Assembly: GCF_016463975.1 (NCBI RefSeq)
Contig: NZ_JAEMNX010000007.1
Span: 1 to 50,648 of the forward strand
From: Marinomonas transparens
GTDB taxonomy: Bacteria > Pseudomonadota > Gammaproteobacteria > Pseudomonadales > Marinomonadaceae
Reading direction: 5' to 3'
Length of the DNA: 50,648 nt
Shown here: piece by piece, positions 24,339 through 33,513 of the stretch
How positions within the stretch are numbered: position 1 is the first letter of the stretch
Layout of the letters: each line of letters starts with the position of its first letter
Notes under the pieces: model-generated
What the model was told of the DNA's origin: nothing
The model's database searches: none
What the model saw: only the letters and a program-made list of their open reading frames with translations
Position numbers and translations under genes: made by a program

Positions 24339-25943
24339 TTGATTAAAAACATTATCACTATTTGTTTTGCTTTTATGCTGATGTCATGCAGCTATCTGAA
24401 ATATTCAGGCATTCAGAAAGAATATACAAAAATTCAAAATGCTGACCCCAGTCAAGTCAATTTAAAACACATGCTAGATCAGCAAACGTTTTTTATTTGG
24501 GGAAAATCTATTGCCAAATCAGATAACTATTCAAACGTATCTATGGCTGTCGCGGCTTACTCCAGTAAATACAAACAGCATGAACGAGTCGGCACAATGT
24601 TCTTTAAGGGGACTGGAACACATTACGGTTTGAACCTTCCAGAAGGTGCTTACACTTTACTGATTTATGCAGATATCAATAGAGACAGGGTGTTTCATCA
24701 ATCTGAAATAGTAGGTATGAGAGAACTTGTTCTAGATATTGCTAAATATCCGGAAAAAACAGTCAAAGATGTAGACATAGAAATAACGGCAAGTTCTAAA
24801 GTTATTTGGGCTGAATCTATTGCCATGCCTGACATTATTGAGACGGAGCAATCTCTGTATTATCCAACAGGCACCATCCGTAACCTTGATGACCCAATAT
24901 TTGATGAAAATATTTCAACGATGGGTATGTATGATCCTGCTTCATTTCTAGAGCATGCACCCACCATGTTCTATGCTTTACAAGAAGACGTTGCGCATAA
25001 AATTCCTGTTATTTTTGTACACGGAATTGGCGGTAGCCCGAGATCATTTAAACCCATTATTGAAAGTATGGATAAAGACCGTTACCAAGCTTGGTTTTTC
25101 TATTACCCTTCTGGTGGTGATTTAGATCAGTTAGCGGATTTTTTTTATAATATTTTTCTCTCGGGGATCGTGATTCCCAAGCGAGATATGCCTATGATTG
25201 TGGTCGCTCATAGTATGGGTGGACTTATCGTTCGCGAAGCTTTTAATAAATACCAAAGGGAGGGAAAAGAAAATAAAGTTGAATTGTTCGTTAGCTTAGC
25301 AAGTCCACTCGGCGGTCACCCTTCGGCCGCTTTAGGTGAGAAACATGGCTTGATTGTATTGCCATCATGGAAAGATTTAAATCCAACTAGTCAGTTTATA
25401 AAAGAACTTTACAGGCAACCACTACCTGAAATTGTTAATCACCAATTATTCTACGCCTATGGCAATTCGAGTATGCTTAAACTAGGTGAAAACAGCGATG
25501 GTGTTGTACCGCTATCTAGTCAATTACGTCCAGAAGCGCAAAGGCAATCTCATAATCAGTTTGGTTTTAACAGTAGTCATATTGGTATTTTAGAAAATAA
25601 AGAAATGATTCTTCAGCTATTGGAAAGTATGGCCGGTGTGAAAAATATTTTTCCAGAATCACACATGACATTACTGGTTAATGGTGGCTTCGATGTGGAA
25701 TTAACAGATGATTATAGCCCTTTCAGCCAGCATTTAATTCGCTATGCAGGGAAGTATATTGTTTTGTTAGCTAAAGGGGTCATAATGCCTATTAACCCTC
25801 AGCAAGGGCGCTACATTCAAGCTCTTCAAGGGAAGAGAGTAGCCACTAAGAATGTAGAGATAGAATTTATAAAGTTTATGAGGGAATACCCTGAACTGGT
25901 TGATCGTGTTTTGGAAGAGCAATCTAACAAAGTATTGCATTAG
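24339..25943 (+). CDS. Lipoprotein alpha/beta hydrolase
   Basis: A 534-residue exported lipoprotein with a C-terminal esterase/lipase domain. The signal peptide ends in a lipobox (FMLMSC, C17). Residues about 30-160 form an uncharacterised beta-rich region with TLLIYADINRDRVF. The hydrolase domain begins with VIFVHGIGGSPRSFKP (oxyanion strand) and has the nucleophile S292 in AHSMGGL. An aspartate (NSDGVVPL) and a histidine (SSHIGILE) complete a plausible triad. The start is TTG 24339, since no in-frame ATG is better placed. It resembles PGAP1/LipA-type lipases and probably acts on lipids or esters at the periplasmic face. Confidence 0.85.
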   Translation: MIKNIITICFAFMLMSCSYLKYSGIQKEYTKIQNADPSQVNLKHMLDQQTFFIWGKSIAKSDNYSNVSMAVAAYSSKYKQHERVGTMFFKGTGTHYGLNLPEGAYTLLIYADINRDRVFHQSEIVGMRELVLDIAKYPEKTVKDVDIEITASSKVIWAESIAMPDIIETEQSLYYPTGTIRNLDDPIFDENISTMGMYDPASFLEHAPTMFYALQEDVAHKIPVIFVHGIGGSPRSFKPIIESMDKDRYQAWFFYYPSGGDLDQLADFFYNIFLSGIVIPKRDMPMIVVAHSMGGLIVREAFNKYQREGKENKVELFVSLASPLGGHPSAALGEKHGLIVLPSWKDLNPTSQFIKELYRQPLPEIVNHQLFYAYGNSSMLKLGENSDGVVPLSSQLRPEAQRQSHNQFGFNSSHIGILENKEMILQLLESMAGVKNIFPESHMTLLVNGGFDVELTDDYSPFSQHLIRYAGKYIVLLAKGVIMPINPQQGRYIQALQGKRVATKNVEIEFIKFMREYPELVDRVLEEQSNKVLH

Positions 25944-26120
25944 ATAAATTGCTAAATAAGGAGCGGTATTTTTCAGAAATATTTTCCACTCACTTGGCCG
26001 TTGACATTAAATTTCTATCCAATCAATATGTATTTATGAATATAAATCCGACGAAAAAAATAGCTCGAATTATCATCATTCCATAGGAATGGTGGGTTTT
26101 TGATGTGCTTATAATTTGTC

Positions 26121-26146
26121 AAACCCGCCCAAGAGGCGGGTTTTTT
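26121..26146 (+). terminator. Intrinsic terminator
   Basis: AAACCCGCC and GGCGGGTTT (9-bp stem) around CAAGA, followed by T6. It lies downstream of the lipoprotein gene and before the P-loop kinase gene. Confidence 0.9.
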
Positions 26147-26187
26147 GTTCCTGTCTCATGAGGTTAATGAAAACTAATGGAGCGAAT

Positions 26188-26718
26188 ATGAATAAAATAG
26201 CTGTGTTCGGTAAACCTGGTAGCGGTAAGTCCACCTTGTGTAAGAATTTGGCATCAGCGACAGGCATAACATTGCATGCGTTAGATTCTATTGTTTATCA
26301 AAAGAATGGCGATCTGGTAGACAGAGAGACGTTCAATGAGGAGCATGAAAAATTATTATCCTCGGATAGCTGGATCATTGATGGCTTTGGGCCGCTTGGC
26401 TCATTCAATAAGCGATTGGAGGCTGCTGATACACTGGTTTATATAGACTTGCCTTATATCACAAGCTATTGGTTAGTGACAAAGCGGCTGGTAAAAGGCT
26501 TGCTGGTTAAACCTGAAGGTTGGCCAGATGGCAGCTCCGTTTTAAAGGGGACGGTGCAAAGCTATAAAATGCTAAGGCTGAGCCCAACATTTTGGAACCA
26601 TGATTTCAGACAAAAATTAGAAAGAATATCAGAGCAGAAGTCTGTGTATGTTATTCGCTCGATTACTGAGTTAAACCGCTTTACAGGTAAATATACTGAA
26701 AAAGGACGAGCTTCTTAA
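26188..26718 (+). CDS. P-loop NTPase, adenylate-kinase/topology-modulation-like
   Basis: A 176-residue small kinase. Walker A GKPGSGKST is at about 8-16. WIIDGFGPLGSFNKRLEAADTLVYIDLP holds the Walker B and substrate region, as in FlaR/'DNA topology modulation' and shikimate/adenylate-kinase-like proteins. GGAGCG stands 6 bases before ATG 26188; an upstream in-frame start at 26116 would run through the terminator and is rejected. Substrate unknown. Confidence 0.85.
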   Translation: MNKIAVFGKPGSGKSTLCKNLASATGITLHALDSIVYQKNGDLVDRETFNEEHEKLLSSDSWIIDGFGPLGSFNKRLEAADTLVYIDLPYITSYWLVTKRLVKGLLVKPEGWPDGSSVLKGTVQSYKMLRLSPTFWNHDFRQKLERISEQKSVYVIRSITELNRFTGKYTEKGRAS

Positions 26719-26830
26719 ATATGGGGTTACGCTGTATTGAGCGCAGAATAGAATATACTCTGAGCTTAATTTTACTATAGTCAGATGCCGTCGATGACCT
26801 TTCTCTTATGAAGGGGAAATTAAGATCAAG

Positions 26831-28327
26831 TTGAATCAAGAAGAAGCGAATAAAGTGAAAAATGAAGAGGCTAGTTGGGCGGTTTGTCCTAAGTGTCAGG
26901 GACGTGGCAAAAGAAGTCGAAGCCTGCGTAAGAAGGTGCGGCTTAGCTATCAGAGAGCGCTGGCTGAATTTGAAGCCTCTAATGGTGAAGGTATTGCACC
27001 TGTTCGTCCTAAGGGGCACCTTGAACTGTGTTTGAATTGTGCGGGTTCAGGTTTGATTTCTGCGCTTAAGCCTCCTCTCGAAAATACAGAAGAGTATCCT
27101 CATGTTGCCATTGTTGGCGGTGGCATAGGTGGCGTTGCGTTAGCTGTGGCCTGTTTGCATCGTGGTATTCCTTTTACCCTTTATGAACGAGACAGCGGTT
27201 TTGATGTTCGTTCTCAAGGCTATGGGCTGACATTACAGCAAGCCAGTAAAGCTATTGAAGGTTTTGGTATTTTCTCGTTAGAAAAAGGCGTGGTTTCCAC
27301 AAGGCACCTAGTGCATACCCCCGAAGGAAAAGTAGTGGGTGAATGGGGTATGAGGAAATGGATTGAGTCCGCTGAGCAATTGTCTGTAAAGAAGGCTTCT
27401 CCGAAAAGAACGAATATTCATATTGCGCGCCAATCTTTGCGCTTAGCCTTGCTTGAACAGCTTGGCGGGCATGATGGGGTGCAGTGGGGTCACCAGCTGT
27501 TAGGCTTTAAAGAATGTGACGATGGCGTTGATCTGACCTTTTTAGTGAAGGGGCAGGTAGAGGGGGAGAGGAAGCAGGTTAAGGCCGATCTTTTGGTCGG
27601 GGCCGATGGCATTCGCAGCGTGGTGCGTGAGCATGTCATTGGTGATGAAACCACGCCATTGCGCTATCTTGGTTGTATTGTGATTTTGGGTATTTGCCCT
27701 TTGTCTAACCTTGATGGTCTTGAAAGTGATTTGTTGGATTCGGCGACGGTGTTTCAAACGGCGAATGGCAATGAGCGTATTTACATCATGCCCTATGATA
27801 AAGATTCTGTGATGTGGCAGCTGAGTTTTCCTATGGCGGAAGAAGAGGCGAAAGCCTTGAGTGCTTTGGGGGCGAAAGCGCTGAAAGAAGAAGCTTGCCT
27901 ACGAACTCAGTGGCATGATCCAATCCCTCAGATTTTAATGGCAACTCAGGCTGAGTTGGTGTCTGGGTACCCTGTTTATGATCGTGAATTGCTAAGGTCT
28001 GAGTTATTAGAAAAAGCGGGTAACGTGACGCTGATTGGTGATGCGGCTCACCCTATGAGTCCATTCAAAGGACAAGGGGCGAATCAGGCGCTGTTGGATG
28101 CTTTAGCATTGGCTCGTAGTATCACAAAAGGTTGTTGGGCTTTATCAAACTGGCGGGAAGAGGGCATTAGGAAAAGTGTATTAGCGCAATACGAAGAAGA
28201 GATGTTAGAGCGCAGTGCCATTAAGGTAGAAGGCTCCGCAGAGGCCGCAGAATTTTTGCATTCTGATATTGTGCTAAAAGAGGGTGACGCGCCAAGAGGG
28301 CGTTTGCTTAAGGAAGAGCGGCATTAA
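26831..28327 (+). CDS. FAD-dependent monooxygenase with N-terminal CxxCxGxG module
   Basis: A 498-residue flavoprotein. The first 80 residues hold two DnaJ-like cysteine motifs, CPKCQGRG and CLNCAGSG, which would bind one zinc. From residue about 94 the PHBH-type FAD domain starts with VAIVGGGIGGVALA, followed by the DG motif LLVGADGIRSVVRE and the GD motif LIGDAAHPMSPFKGQGANQ. The start is TTG 26831, as no ATG is available upstream of the cysteines. The fused zinc module is unusual for this enzyme class. Substrate unknown. Confidence 0.88.
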   Translation: MNQEEANKVKNEEASWAVCPKCQGRGKRSRSLRKKVRLSYQRALAEFEASNGEGIAPVRPKGHLELCLNCAGSGLISALKPPLENTEEYPHVAIVGGGIGGVALAVACLHRGIPFTLYERDSGFDVRSQGYGLTLQQASKAIEGFGIFSLEKGVVSTRHLVHTPEGKVVGEWGMRKWIESAEQLSVKKASPKRTNIHIARQSLRLALLEQLGGHDGVQWGHQLLGFKECDDGVDLTFLVKGQVEGERKQVKADLLVGADGIRSVVREHVIGDETTPLRYLGCIVILGICPLSNLDGLESDLLDSATVFQTANGNERIYIMPYDKDSVMWQLSFPMAEEEAKALSALGAKALKEEACLRTQWHDPIPQILMATQAELVSGYPVYDRELLRSELLEKAGNVTLIGDAAHPMSPFKGQGANQALLDALALARSITKGCWALSNWREEGIRKSVLAQYEEEMLERSAIKVEGSAEAAEFLHSDIVLKEGDAPRGRLLKEERH

Positions 28328-28395
28328 AACGGATAAAAATTAAGGCATCCTTTTAGAAAATGTGTTTAATTCCGCATTCCTAAAATGAATGCACT

Positions 28396-28432
28396 CACCT
28401 GAAATGTCTAAATTCAGGTGTAATTATCTTTT
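28396..28432 (+). terminator. Intrinsic terminator after the monooxygenase
   Basis: CACCTGAA (28396-28403) and TTCAGGTG (28413-28420) form a perfect 8-bp stem, followed by a T-rich run. It stands between the convergent monooxygenase and LysR genes. Confidence 0.75.
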
Positions 28433-28474
28433 TAGCGATTTTTTATTATCTGTTACCAATATTGTTATTAGGCC

Positions 28475-29377
28475 TCATTTTATTAATTTAATTTTTTCTG
28501 AAAGTACTTTGCTGAAAACCTCATAGAATGCATTCACTAATGTATTTCTAGAGGATTGCGATGATGAGAGTGCTTTGAATGAAAAAGGCACGGTTGGTGA
28601 AAAAGGCTTTACTATAAGGCCTTGTTTATTCAACGTCGCTGCTGTCATTGGGTCCACAATAGAAACGCCACAGCCTTCCAATACTAATGAGCCTATCATC
28701 TTACTTTCAGGGGCTTCTATTTGTAATACTCGCTTAATTTCCGCAGTCTCAAAAATGGTGTCTATTTTAAAACGATATTTAGAATTTATTCCCAATGAGA
28801 TAAAAGGCTCATTCATTAGATGCTCTGGTTTGATAATGGTTTCTGTGGCGAGTCTGTGTCCGGGTGGAAGAATACAGACTGAATCTAAATGGTATTCAGG
28901 GCCTTTTTGAAGTGAAACACCAGAATGGGATGACTCTACAAAGCCAATATCAATCTGTGATGAGGTTAATTGCTTAATGATGATGCTGGAGTTTAGGGTT
29001 TGAGTTCTTATTTTAATACCAGGGTATAACTGTAAAAATTGCGCGATGGCTTGTGGCATGACGTTCAAACCAGCCGTAGATAAACTGGCGATCTTGAGTT
29101 CACCAATTTCTCGTTTTCGAATGTACTCAGCGGTTTTCTCAATTCTATTTAAGCCTATATAGGATCTTAGAACTTCTTCATAAAATGCGAGACCATCGTC
29201 GTTTGCAAATAGCCTACCATGGCGCCGATCAAATAATTTAAAGCCTATTTGATCTTCAAGGTCTTTGATTAATCGACTGACGGCGGGTTGCGATATGCAC
29301 ATATAATTTGCGGCTTCGCTAATGCTGCCATTAATGATGACTGCACGAAAGGCCTCGATCATTCTAAAGGTTAACAT
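28475..29377 (-). CDS. LysR-family regulator of the amine-oxidase cluster
   Basis: A 300-residue LysR protein. The N-terminal winged helix is AFRAVIINGSISEAANYMCISQPAVSRLIKDLEDQIGFKLFDRR, and an effector-binding domain follows from about residue 90. GAGG precedes the ATG. It diverges from the ABC importer and oxidase operon with a 143-base gap, so it very likely controls it. The LysR inducer is probably the imported amine or its product. Confidence 0.93.
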   Translation of the reverse strand: MLTFRMIEAFRAVIINGSISEAANYMCISQPAVSRLIKDLEDQIGFKLFDRRHGRLFANDDGLAFYEEVLRSYIGLNRIEKTAEYIRKREIGELKIASLSTAGLNVMPQAIAQFLQLYPGIKIRTQTLNSSIIIKQLTSSQIDIGFVESSHSGVSLQKGPEYHLDSVCILPPGHRLATETIIKPEHLMNEPFISLGINSKYRFKIDTIFETAEIKRVLQIEAPESKMIGSLVLEGCGVSIVDPMTAATLNKQGLIVKPFSPTVPFSFKALSSSQSSRNTLVNAFYEVFSKVLSEKIKLIK

Positions 29378-29447
29378 AGTGGTTTCCTCGCAAAAATGTA
29401 GTTAAAACCTTATAACATTTAAACATACAGTGATAGATAATTGATAA

Positions 29448-29475
29448 TTGCTTAATACCTTTCTTTGCGTAGTAT
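29448..29475 (+). promoter_or_regulatory. Candidate sigma-70 promoter of the amine-oxidase operon
   Basis: TTGCTT (29448-29453), a 16-base spacer and TAGTAT (29470-29475) lie 45 bases before the binding-protein ATG. The -35 is imperfect, as expected for a LysR-activated promoter. No exact T-N11-A operator could be singled out. Confidence 0.4.
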
Positions 29476-29520
29476 GGAATAGCACCCTAAATAACCCTAC
29501 GAAACTAGAGGAATTTCAAT

Positions 29521-30558
29521 ATGAAGCTATCTATATGTGCTAGTGGTCTTGTCGCGGCAGCATTGTTATCTACACCAGCTATGGCAGAAACGAAAACGCT
29601 TTATTTAGGAGCCTACGGTGGCTCAACCGAAAAACTCATGATGGAAAAAATTCTTCCAGTGTGGGAAAAAGCTAACAATGCCAAAGTTGTTTATGTGCCG
29701 GGCAATTCAACTAAAACGTTGGCTAAGCTTCAGGCACAAAAAAGCAACCAAGAACTTGATGTGGTGTTCCTTGATGATGGCCCTATGTATAAAGCCATCT
29801 CTTTAGGTTTTTGCGCCGACATTAAAGATGCTTCTATATTTAATGATGTCTACGATATTGCCAAAATGAAGACAGAAAAAGCCGTTGGTTTGGGCTTTGT
29901 CGTAACGGGTTTAGCGTATGACAAGCAAGTATTCAAAGCAAAAGGCTGGGATGCACCTACTTCATGGGCTGATTTAGCGGACCCTAAATACAAAGGGAAG
30001 CTTGTTGTTCCTCCTGTTTCTAATACCTATGGCCTCCATGCGCTTGTCATGACAGCACGTCTTAATGGCGGTAGTGAAACCAATATTCAGCCTGGTTTTG
30101 ACCAAATGATCGACAAGATTGCATCGAATGTTTTGGTGTTTGAACCGTCTTCAGGCAAGTTATCTGAATTATTTCAAACGAAAGAAGTGGCACTTGCCTC
30201 ATGGGGAAGTGGTCGGATGAAGTCGCTTTCCGATACAGGGTTTCCTGGTGGTTTTGTCTATCCTAAAGAAGGTGGCGTGGCGCTAATGATAGCAACTTGT
30301 CCGGTTGTTAATAGTGATGTGCCAGAGCTTGCGCAAAGCTTGATTCAATATCTACTGACGGCTGACGTACAGAAACAAATTGCCGAAGTAAAAGGTTGGG
30401 GACCAACCAATATGAAAACAGTTCTTCCTAAAGAGCTAGGCGATTCCATTCCCTATGGTCCAGAAAAAATCAATGCGCTTCAAACAGTAGATTGGACCGT
30501 GATAAACCCAGTTCGAGCAAAGTGGACCAAGCAATGGTCCCGTCAAGTTGAAAAATAG
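29521..30558 (+). CDS. ABC transporter substrate-binding protein, PotD/opine type
   Basis: A 345-residue periplasmic protein with a signal peptide cleaved after AMA (22/23). The mature part (TLYLGAYGGSTEKLMMEKILPVWEKANNAKVVYVPGNSTKTLAKL) is typical of the spermidine/putrescine/iron-like extracellular solute-binding family 1 group. AGAGGAA precedes the ATG. The following genes encode its ATPase and two permeases. The substrate is probably a cationic or amino-acid-like amine that feeds the co-encoded oxidases. Confidence 0.9.
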   Translation: MKLSICASGLVAAALLSTPAMAETKTLYLGAYGGSTEKLMMEKILPVWEKANNAKVVYVPGNSTKTLAKLQAQKSNQELDVVFLDDGPMYKAISLGFCADIKDASIFNDVYDIAKMKTEKAVGLGFVVTGLAYDKQVFKAKGWDAPTSWADLADPKYKGKLVVPPVSNTYGLHALVMTARLNGGSETNIQPGFDQMIDKIASNVLVFEPSSGKLSELFQTKEVALASWGSGRMKSLSDTGFPGGFVYPKEGGVALMIATCPVVNSDVPELAQSLIQYLLTADVQKQIAEVKGWGPTNMKTVLPKELGDSIPYGPEKINALQTVDWTVINPVRAKWTKQWSRQVEK

Positions 30559-30779
30559 CGTCTTTTAGAAATCCTCCCACTTAAGCGGGTGGGGTAATGA
30601 GTTCGTTACCTCACTCGATTTTTTTAATGGGTTTTTGTCGATTTTTATTTATTTGGGTAGAGAAAACGCGATAGAGACTTTAGCCTCGCGCGCAATATTT
30701 TTGCGTGTATTAATATCCAGTTGTTTTTAACGAATTTTTTAAATCATTGTTTTTTTTATAAAGTTATCAGGTGTTTGAT
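30559..30779. other. Intergenic hairpins between binding protein and ATPase genes
   Basis: This 221-base gap contains CCCAC-TTAAGC-GGGTGGG and GGTAA-N8-TTACC near 30576-30618, followed by a T7 run at about 30621. It could be a leaky terminator that keeps the binding protein more abundant than the membrane parts, as is common in ABC importer operons. Confidence 0.4.
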
Positions 30780-31841
30780 ATGTCGTTTTTACGTCTTGAA
30801 GGTTTGGTTAAAAGGTTTGACGATTTTGTTGCCGTTGAGGGTATGAACTTAAATGTAGAGAAAGGAGAGTTTGTTTCTTTATTGGGCCCTTCAGGTTGTG
30901 GCAAGACGACCACGTTACAAATGATTGCTGGATTTGTTACTCCTACACAAGGGCGGATCTTGATCAATAATCAAGATGTTACTCACCTTAAACCGAGTAA
31001 ACGAAATTTAGGTATTGTGTTCCAAAGCTATGCTTTATTTCATCATATGACCATTTTTGACAATGTGGCATTTGGTTTGAAAATGCGAAAAATTGATAAA
31101 GTAGAATCTGATGAACGTGTCCGTGAAATTCTTTCCTTGGTGCATTTAAAAGATTTTGCTCATCGTTACCCACGTGAGTTATCGGGTGGGCAGCAGCAGC
31201 GTGTTGCGTTAGCCAGAGCCATGGTGATTCGTCCCGAAGTTTTGTTACTTGATGAGCCGCTGTCTGCGTTGGATGCCAAAATTCGTGAGGATATGCAGAC
31301 AGAGTTGCGTTCTATTCAACGTACTCTGGGGACAACGACCATTCTTGTTACCCATGATCAGTCTGAGGCGATGGCGCTCAGTGATCGTGTGGCGGTGATG
31401 AATAAAGCCCGATTGGCACAAATAGATAAACCTTTTGCTTTGTACGAACACCCTCGCGATAGCTTTGTGACGGAGTTTCTAGGCAAATCGAATGTATTTG
31501 AGGGCAGCATCAAGGATGCCAATGATGGGCTTTCATCCATTGATGTTTCTGGACTAAACCTGCTTGCTAATAATACAGATCATACCATCGGGCAGGCGGT
31601 CGACTTTTCAATTCGGCCGGAGAAAATTAGATTTGTAGCACAAGGGAAAGGCGTTATTGATGGCACCATCAGTAGTCGAATTTTTCTTGGCAATCAGTGG
31701 GTTTTTCAGGTGGAAACAAGCATCGGAGAATTCTCTGTCGTGAGCTTGAATACTAGCCATATAGATATCGATCAAGGCAGTGTGGTGGGGCTTGACTGGA
31801 CACCAAGTGAAGTAAGGTTACTGACTAGGGAAGTCGCCTAA
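30780..31841 (+). CDS. ABC transporter ATP-binding protein, PotA type
   Basis: A 353-residue ATPase. Walker A is GPSGCGKTT (about 36-44), the signature LSGGQQQRVALARAM, Walker B LLLDEPLSALD, and the switch is in TILVTHDQSEAM. A C-terminal TOBE domain (about 240-350) is typical of polyamine and iron importers. The start is ATG 30780 with CAGG eight bases upstream; GTG 30771 is an alternative. Its stop overlaps the first permease ATG by one base. Confidence 0.95.
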   Translation: MSFLRLEGLVKRFDDFVAVEGMNLNVEKGEFVSLLGPSGCGKTTTLQMIAGFVTPTQGRILINNQDVTHLKPSKRNLGIVFQSYALFHHMTIFDNVAFGLKMRKIDKVESDERVREILSLVHLKDFAHRYPRELSGGQQQRVALARAMVIRPEVLLLDEPLSALDAKIREDMQTELRSIQRTLGTTTILVTHDQSEAMALSDRVAVMNKARLAQIDKPFALYEHPRDSFVTEFLGKSNVFEGSIKDANDGLSSIDVSGLNLLANNTDHTIGQAVDFSIRPEKIRFVAQGKGVIDGTISSRIFLGNQWVFQVETSIGEFSVVSLNTSHIDIDQGSVVGLDWTPSEVRLLTREVA

Positions 31842-32716
31842 TGAATACTCTATCAAACCCTGTTAATCAGGTTCGACCTTATCTCTTGAGTTCACCCGCT
31901 TTGTTATTGTACATAGGGCTTTTCATGATTCCTTTGATCATGACGCTTATGCTGAGCTTTTACAGCTACGATGTAGATAGGGGCGGTGTTGTTGCTGAGT
32001 TTTCCTTCACGAATTATGTCGAAGTATTAAGTGATTCATATTTTCACGGCATTTTCTTTCGTACTTTTGCATTGTCTATTGCTGTGACCGTGCTGTGTGT
32101 CTTATTAGGTACACCAGAGGCTTATATTCTCCATCGTATGAGTGGTCGTTGGAAGTCGATTTGCATGCTGGCTATTCTTGGTCCTTTATTGGTTTCGGTT
32201 GTGGTGCGTACGCTTGGCTGGGCTATTTTGTTTGGTAGTAAAGGCGTTATAAATGAGAGCTTACTGGCCATAGGTGTCATTGATACTCCTATAAAGCTGA
32301 TGTTCACCAATACTGGCGTCATCATTGCCCTTGTGCATGTTTTGGTTCCTTTTATGGTTCTCTCGGTATGGGCCTCGTTACAAAAGCTTGACCCTATGAT
32401 TGAGAACGCCGGCTTATCTTTAGGGGCTTCCCCTTTTATTGTGCTCCGTCAAATTGTTGTTCCACAAATCATGCCGGGTATTTTATCGGGAAGTCTGATT
32501 GTGTTCGCGTTGACAGCGAGTGCTTTTGCGACGCCTTCTATTCTCGGTGGTCGTCGGTTAAAGGTGGTTGCTACAACTGCTTATGATGAGTACCTAGGTA
32601 CGTTGAATTGGCCATTAGGTGCTGCCATCGCCGTACTGTTATTGGTGGCTAATGTCATCATCATCACAACCTACAACAAGTTTATAGAACGCAAATATTC
32701 GCAGGCATTCAAATGA
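31841..32716 (+). CDS. ABC transporter permease, PotB type
   Basis: A 291-residue inner-membrane permease with about six hydrophobic segments and the EAA loop NAGLSLGASPFIVLRQIVVPQIMPGI. It is the first of two permeases of the PotBC kind. The start overlaps the ATPase stop by one base, and the stop overlaps the next permease ATG by four. With its partner it forms the translocation pore. Confidence 0.94.
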   Translation: MNTLSNPVNQVRPYLLSSPALLLYIGLFMIPLIMTLMLSFYSYDVDRGGVVAEFSFTNYVEVLSDSYFHGIFFRTFALSIAVTVLCVLLGTPEAYILHRMSGRWKSICMLAILGPLLVSVVVRTLGWAILFGSKGVINESLLAIGVIDTPIKLMFTNTGVIIALVHVLVPFMVLSVWASLQKLDPMIENAGLSLGASPFIVLRQIVVPQIMPGILSGSLIVFALTASAFATPSILGGRRLKVVATTAYDEYLGTLNWPLGAAIAVLLLVANVIIITTYNKFIERKYSQAFK

Positions 32717-33510
32717 ATAAGAATTCACCTCTCGCGCTATTATTCAATATCGTCTTTTTGACATTTATGTTGGCACCACTGGTTATTATTTGCTTGGTTG
32801 CCTTTACCTCAAATGGCTATATTTCTCTGCCAACGAATGGTTTTTCATTGCGCTGGTTTAGAGCCATTTTTGAGGACTCTCAATTTGTTGATGCCTTTTA
32901 TTTGAGTATCAAATTAGGGGTTGTTTCGGCGACTATCGCGATACTCATTGCGGTTCCTGCCGCGCTTGCTTTTGCTCGTTATGATTTTAAAGGGCGGAGC
33001 GTATTTATGGCACTTTTTCTATCACCAATGATGGTGCCTCATATTGTTCTGGGCGTCGCTTTTCTGAGTTTTTTAACCACTATCGGCTGGTACGGCACAT
33101 TTATAGGGATAGTGCTTTCTCATGTCATTATTGTGATGCCTTATGCGCTAAGGTTGGTTTTATCCTCGGTTGTAGGTCTAGATCAGAGGGCTGAGAAAGC
33201 GGCTGTTTCTCTAGGGGCATCAAACTGGGTTGTGTTTCGTCATGTTACCTTGCCTATGATTCTCCCCGGTGTTGTTGGTGGGTGGGTGCTTTCTTTTATC
33301 ACCAGTTTTGATGAAGTCACCATGAGTGTTTTTGTCGCCTCACCAAGCACCACAACGCTTCCCGTCAAGATGTACGCGCACATTACCGAAACCATTGATC
33401 CTTTAATTGCCTCTCTTTCTGCCCTGATGATCTTTATTACGATGGCAGTCATGTTCTTGCTGGATCGCTTTTATGGTTTGGACAAAATTCTTGTCGGGAA
33501 AGGTAAGTAA
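32713..33510 (+). CDS. ABC transporter permease, PotC type
   Basis: A 265-residue second permease with about six membrane segments and the EAA loop KAAVSLGASNWVVFRHVTLPMILPGVV. Translation is coupled to the first permease by a 4-base overlap. It ends 3 bases before the first oxidase, which ties transport and catabolism into one transcript. Confidence 0.94.
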   Translation: MNKNSPLALLFNIVFLTFMLAPLVIICLVAFTSNGYISLPTNGFSLRWFRAIFEDSQFVDAFYLSIKLGVVSATIAILIAVPAALAFARYDFKGRSVFMALFLSPMMVPHIVLGVAFLSFLTTIGWYGTFIGIVLSHVIIVMPYALRLVLSSVVGLDQRAEKAAVSLGASNWVVFRHVTLPMILPGVVGGWVLSFITSFDEVTMSVFVASPSTTTLPVKMYAHITETIDPLIASLSALMIFITMAVMFLLDRFYGLDKILVGKGK

Positions 33511-33513
33511 GCC

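Noticed and set aside
26116..26187. Upstream extension of the P-loop kinase
   Set aside because: It would be translated through an intrinsic terminator; ATG 26188 has a good ribosome site.
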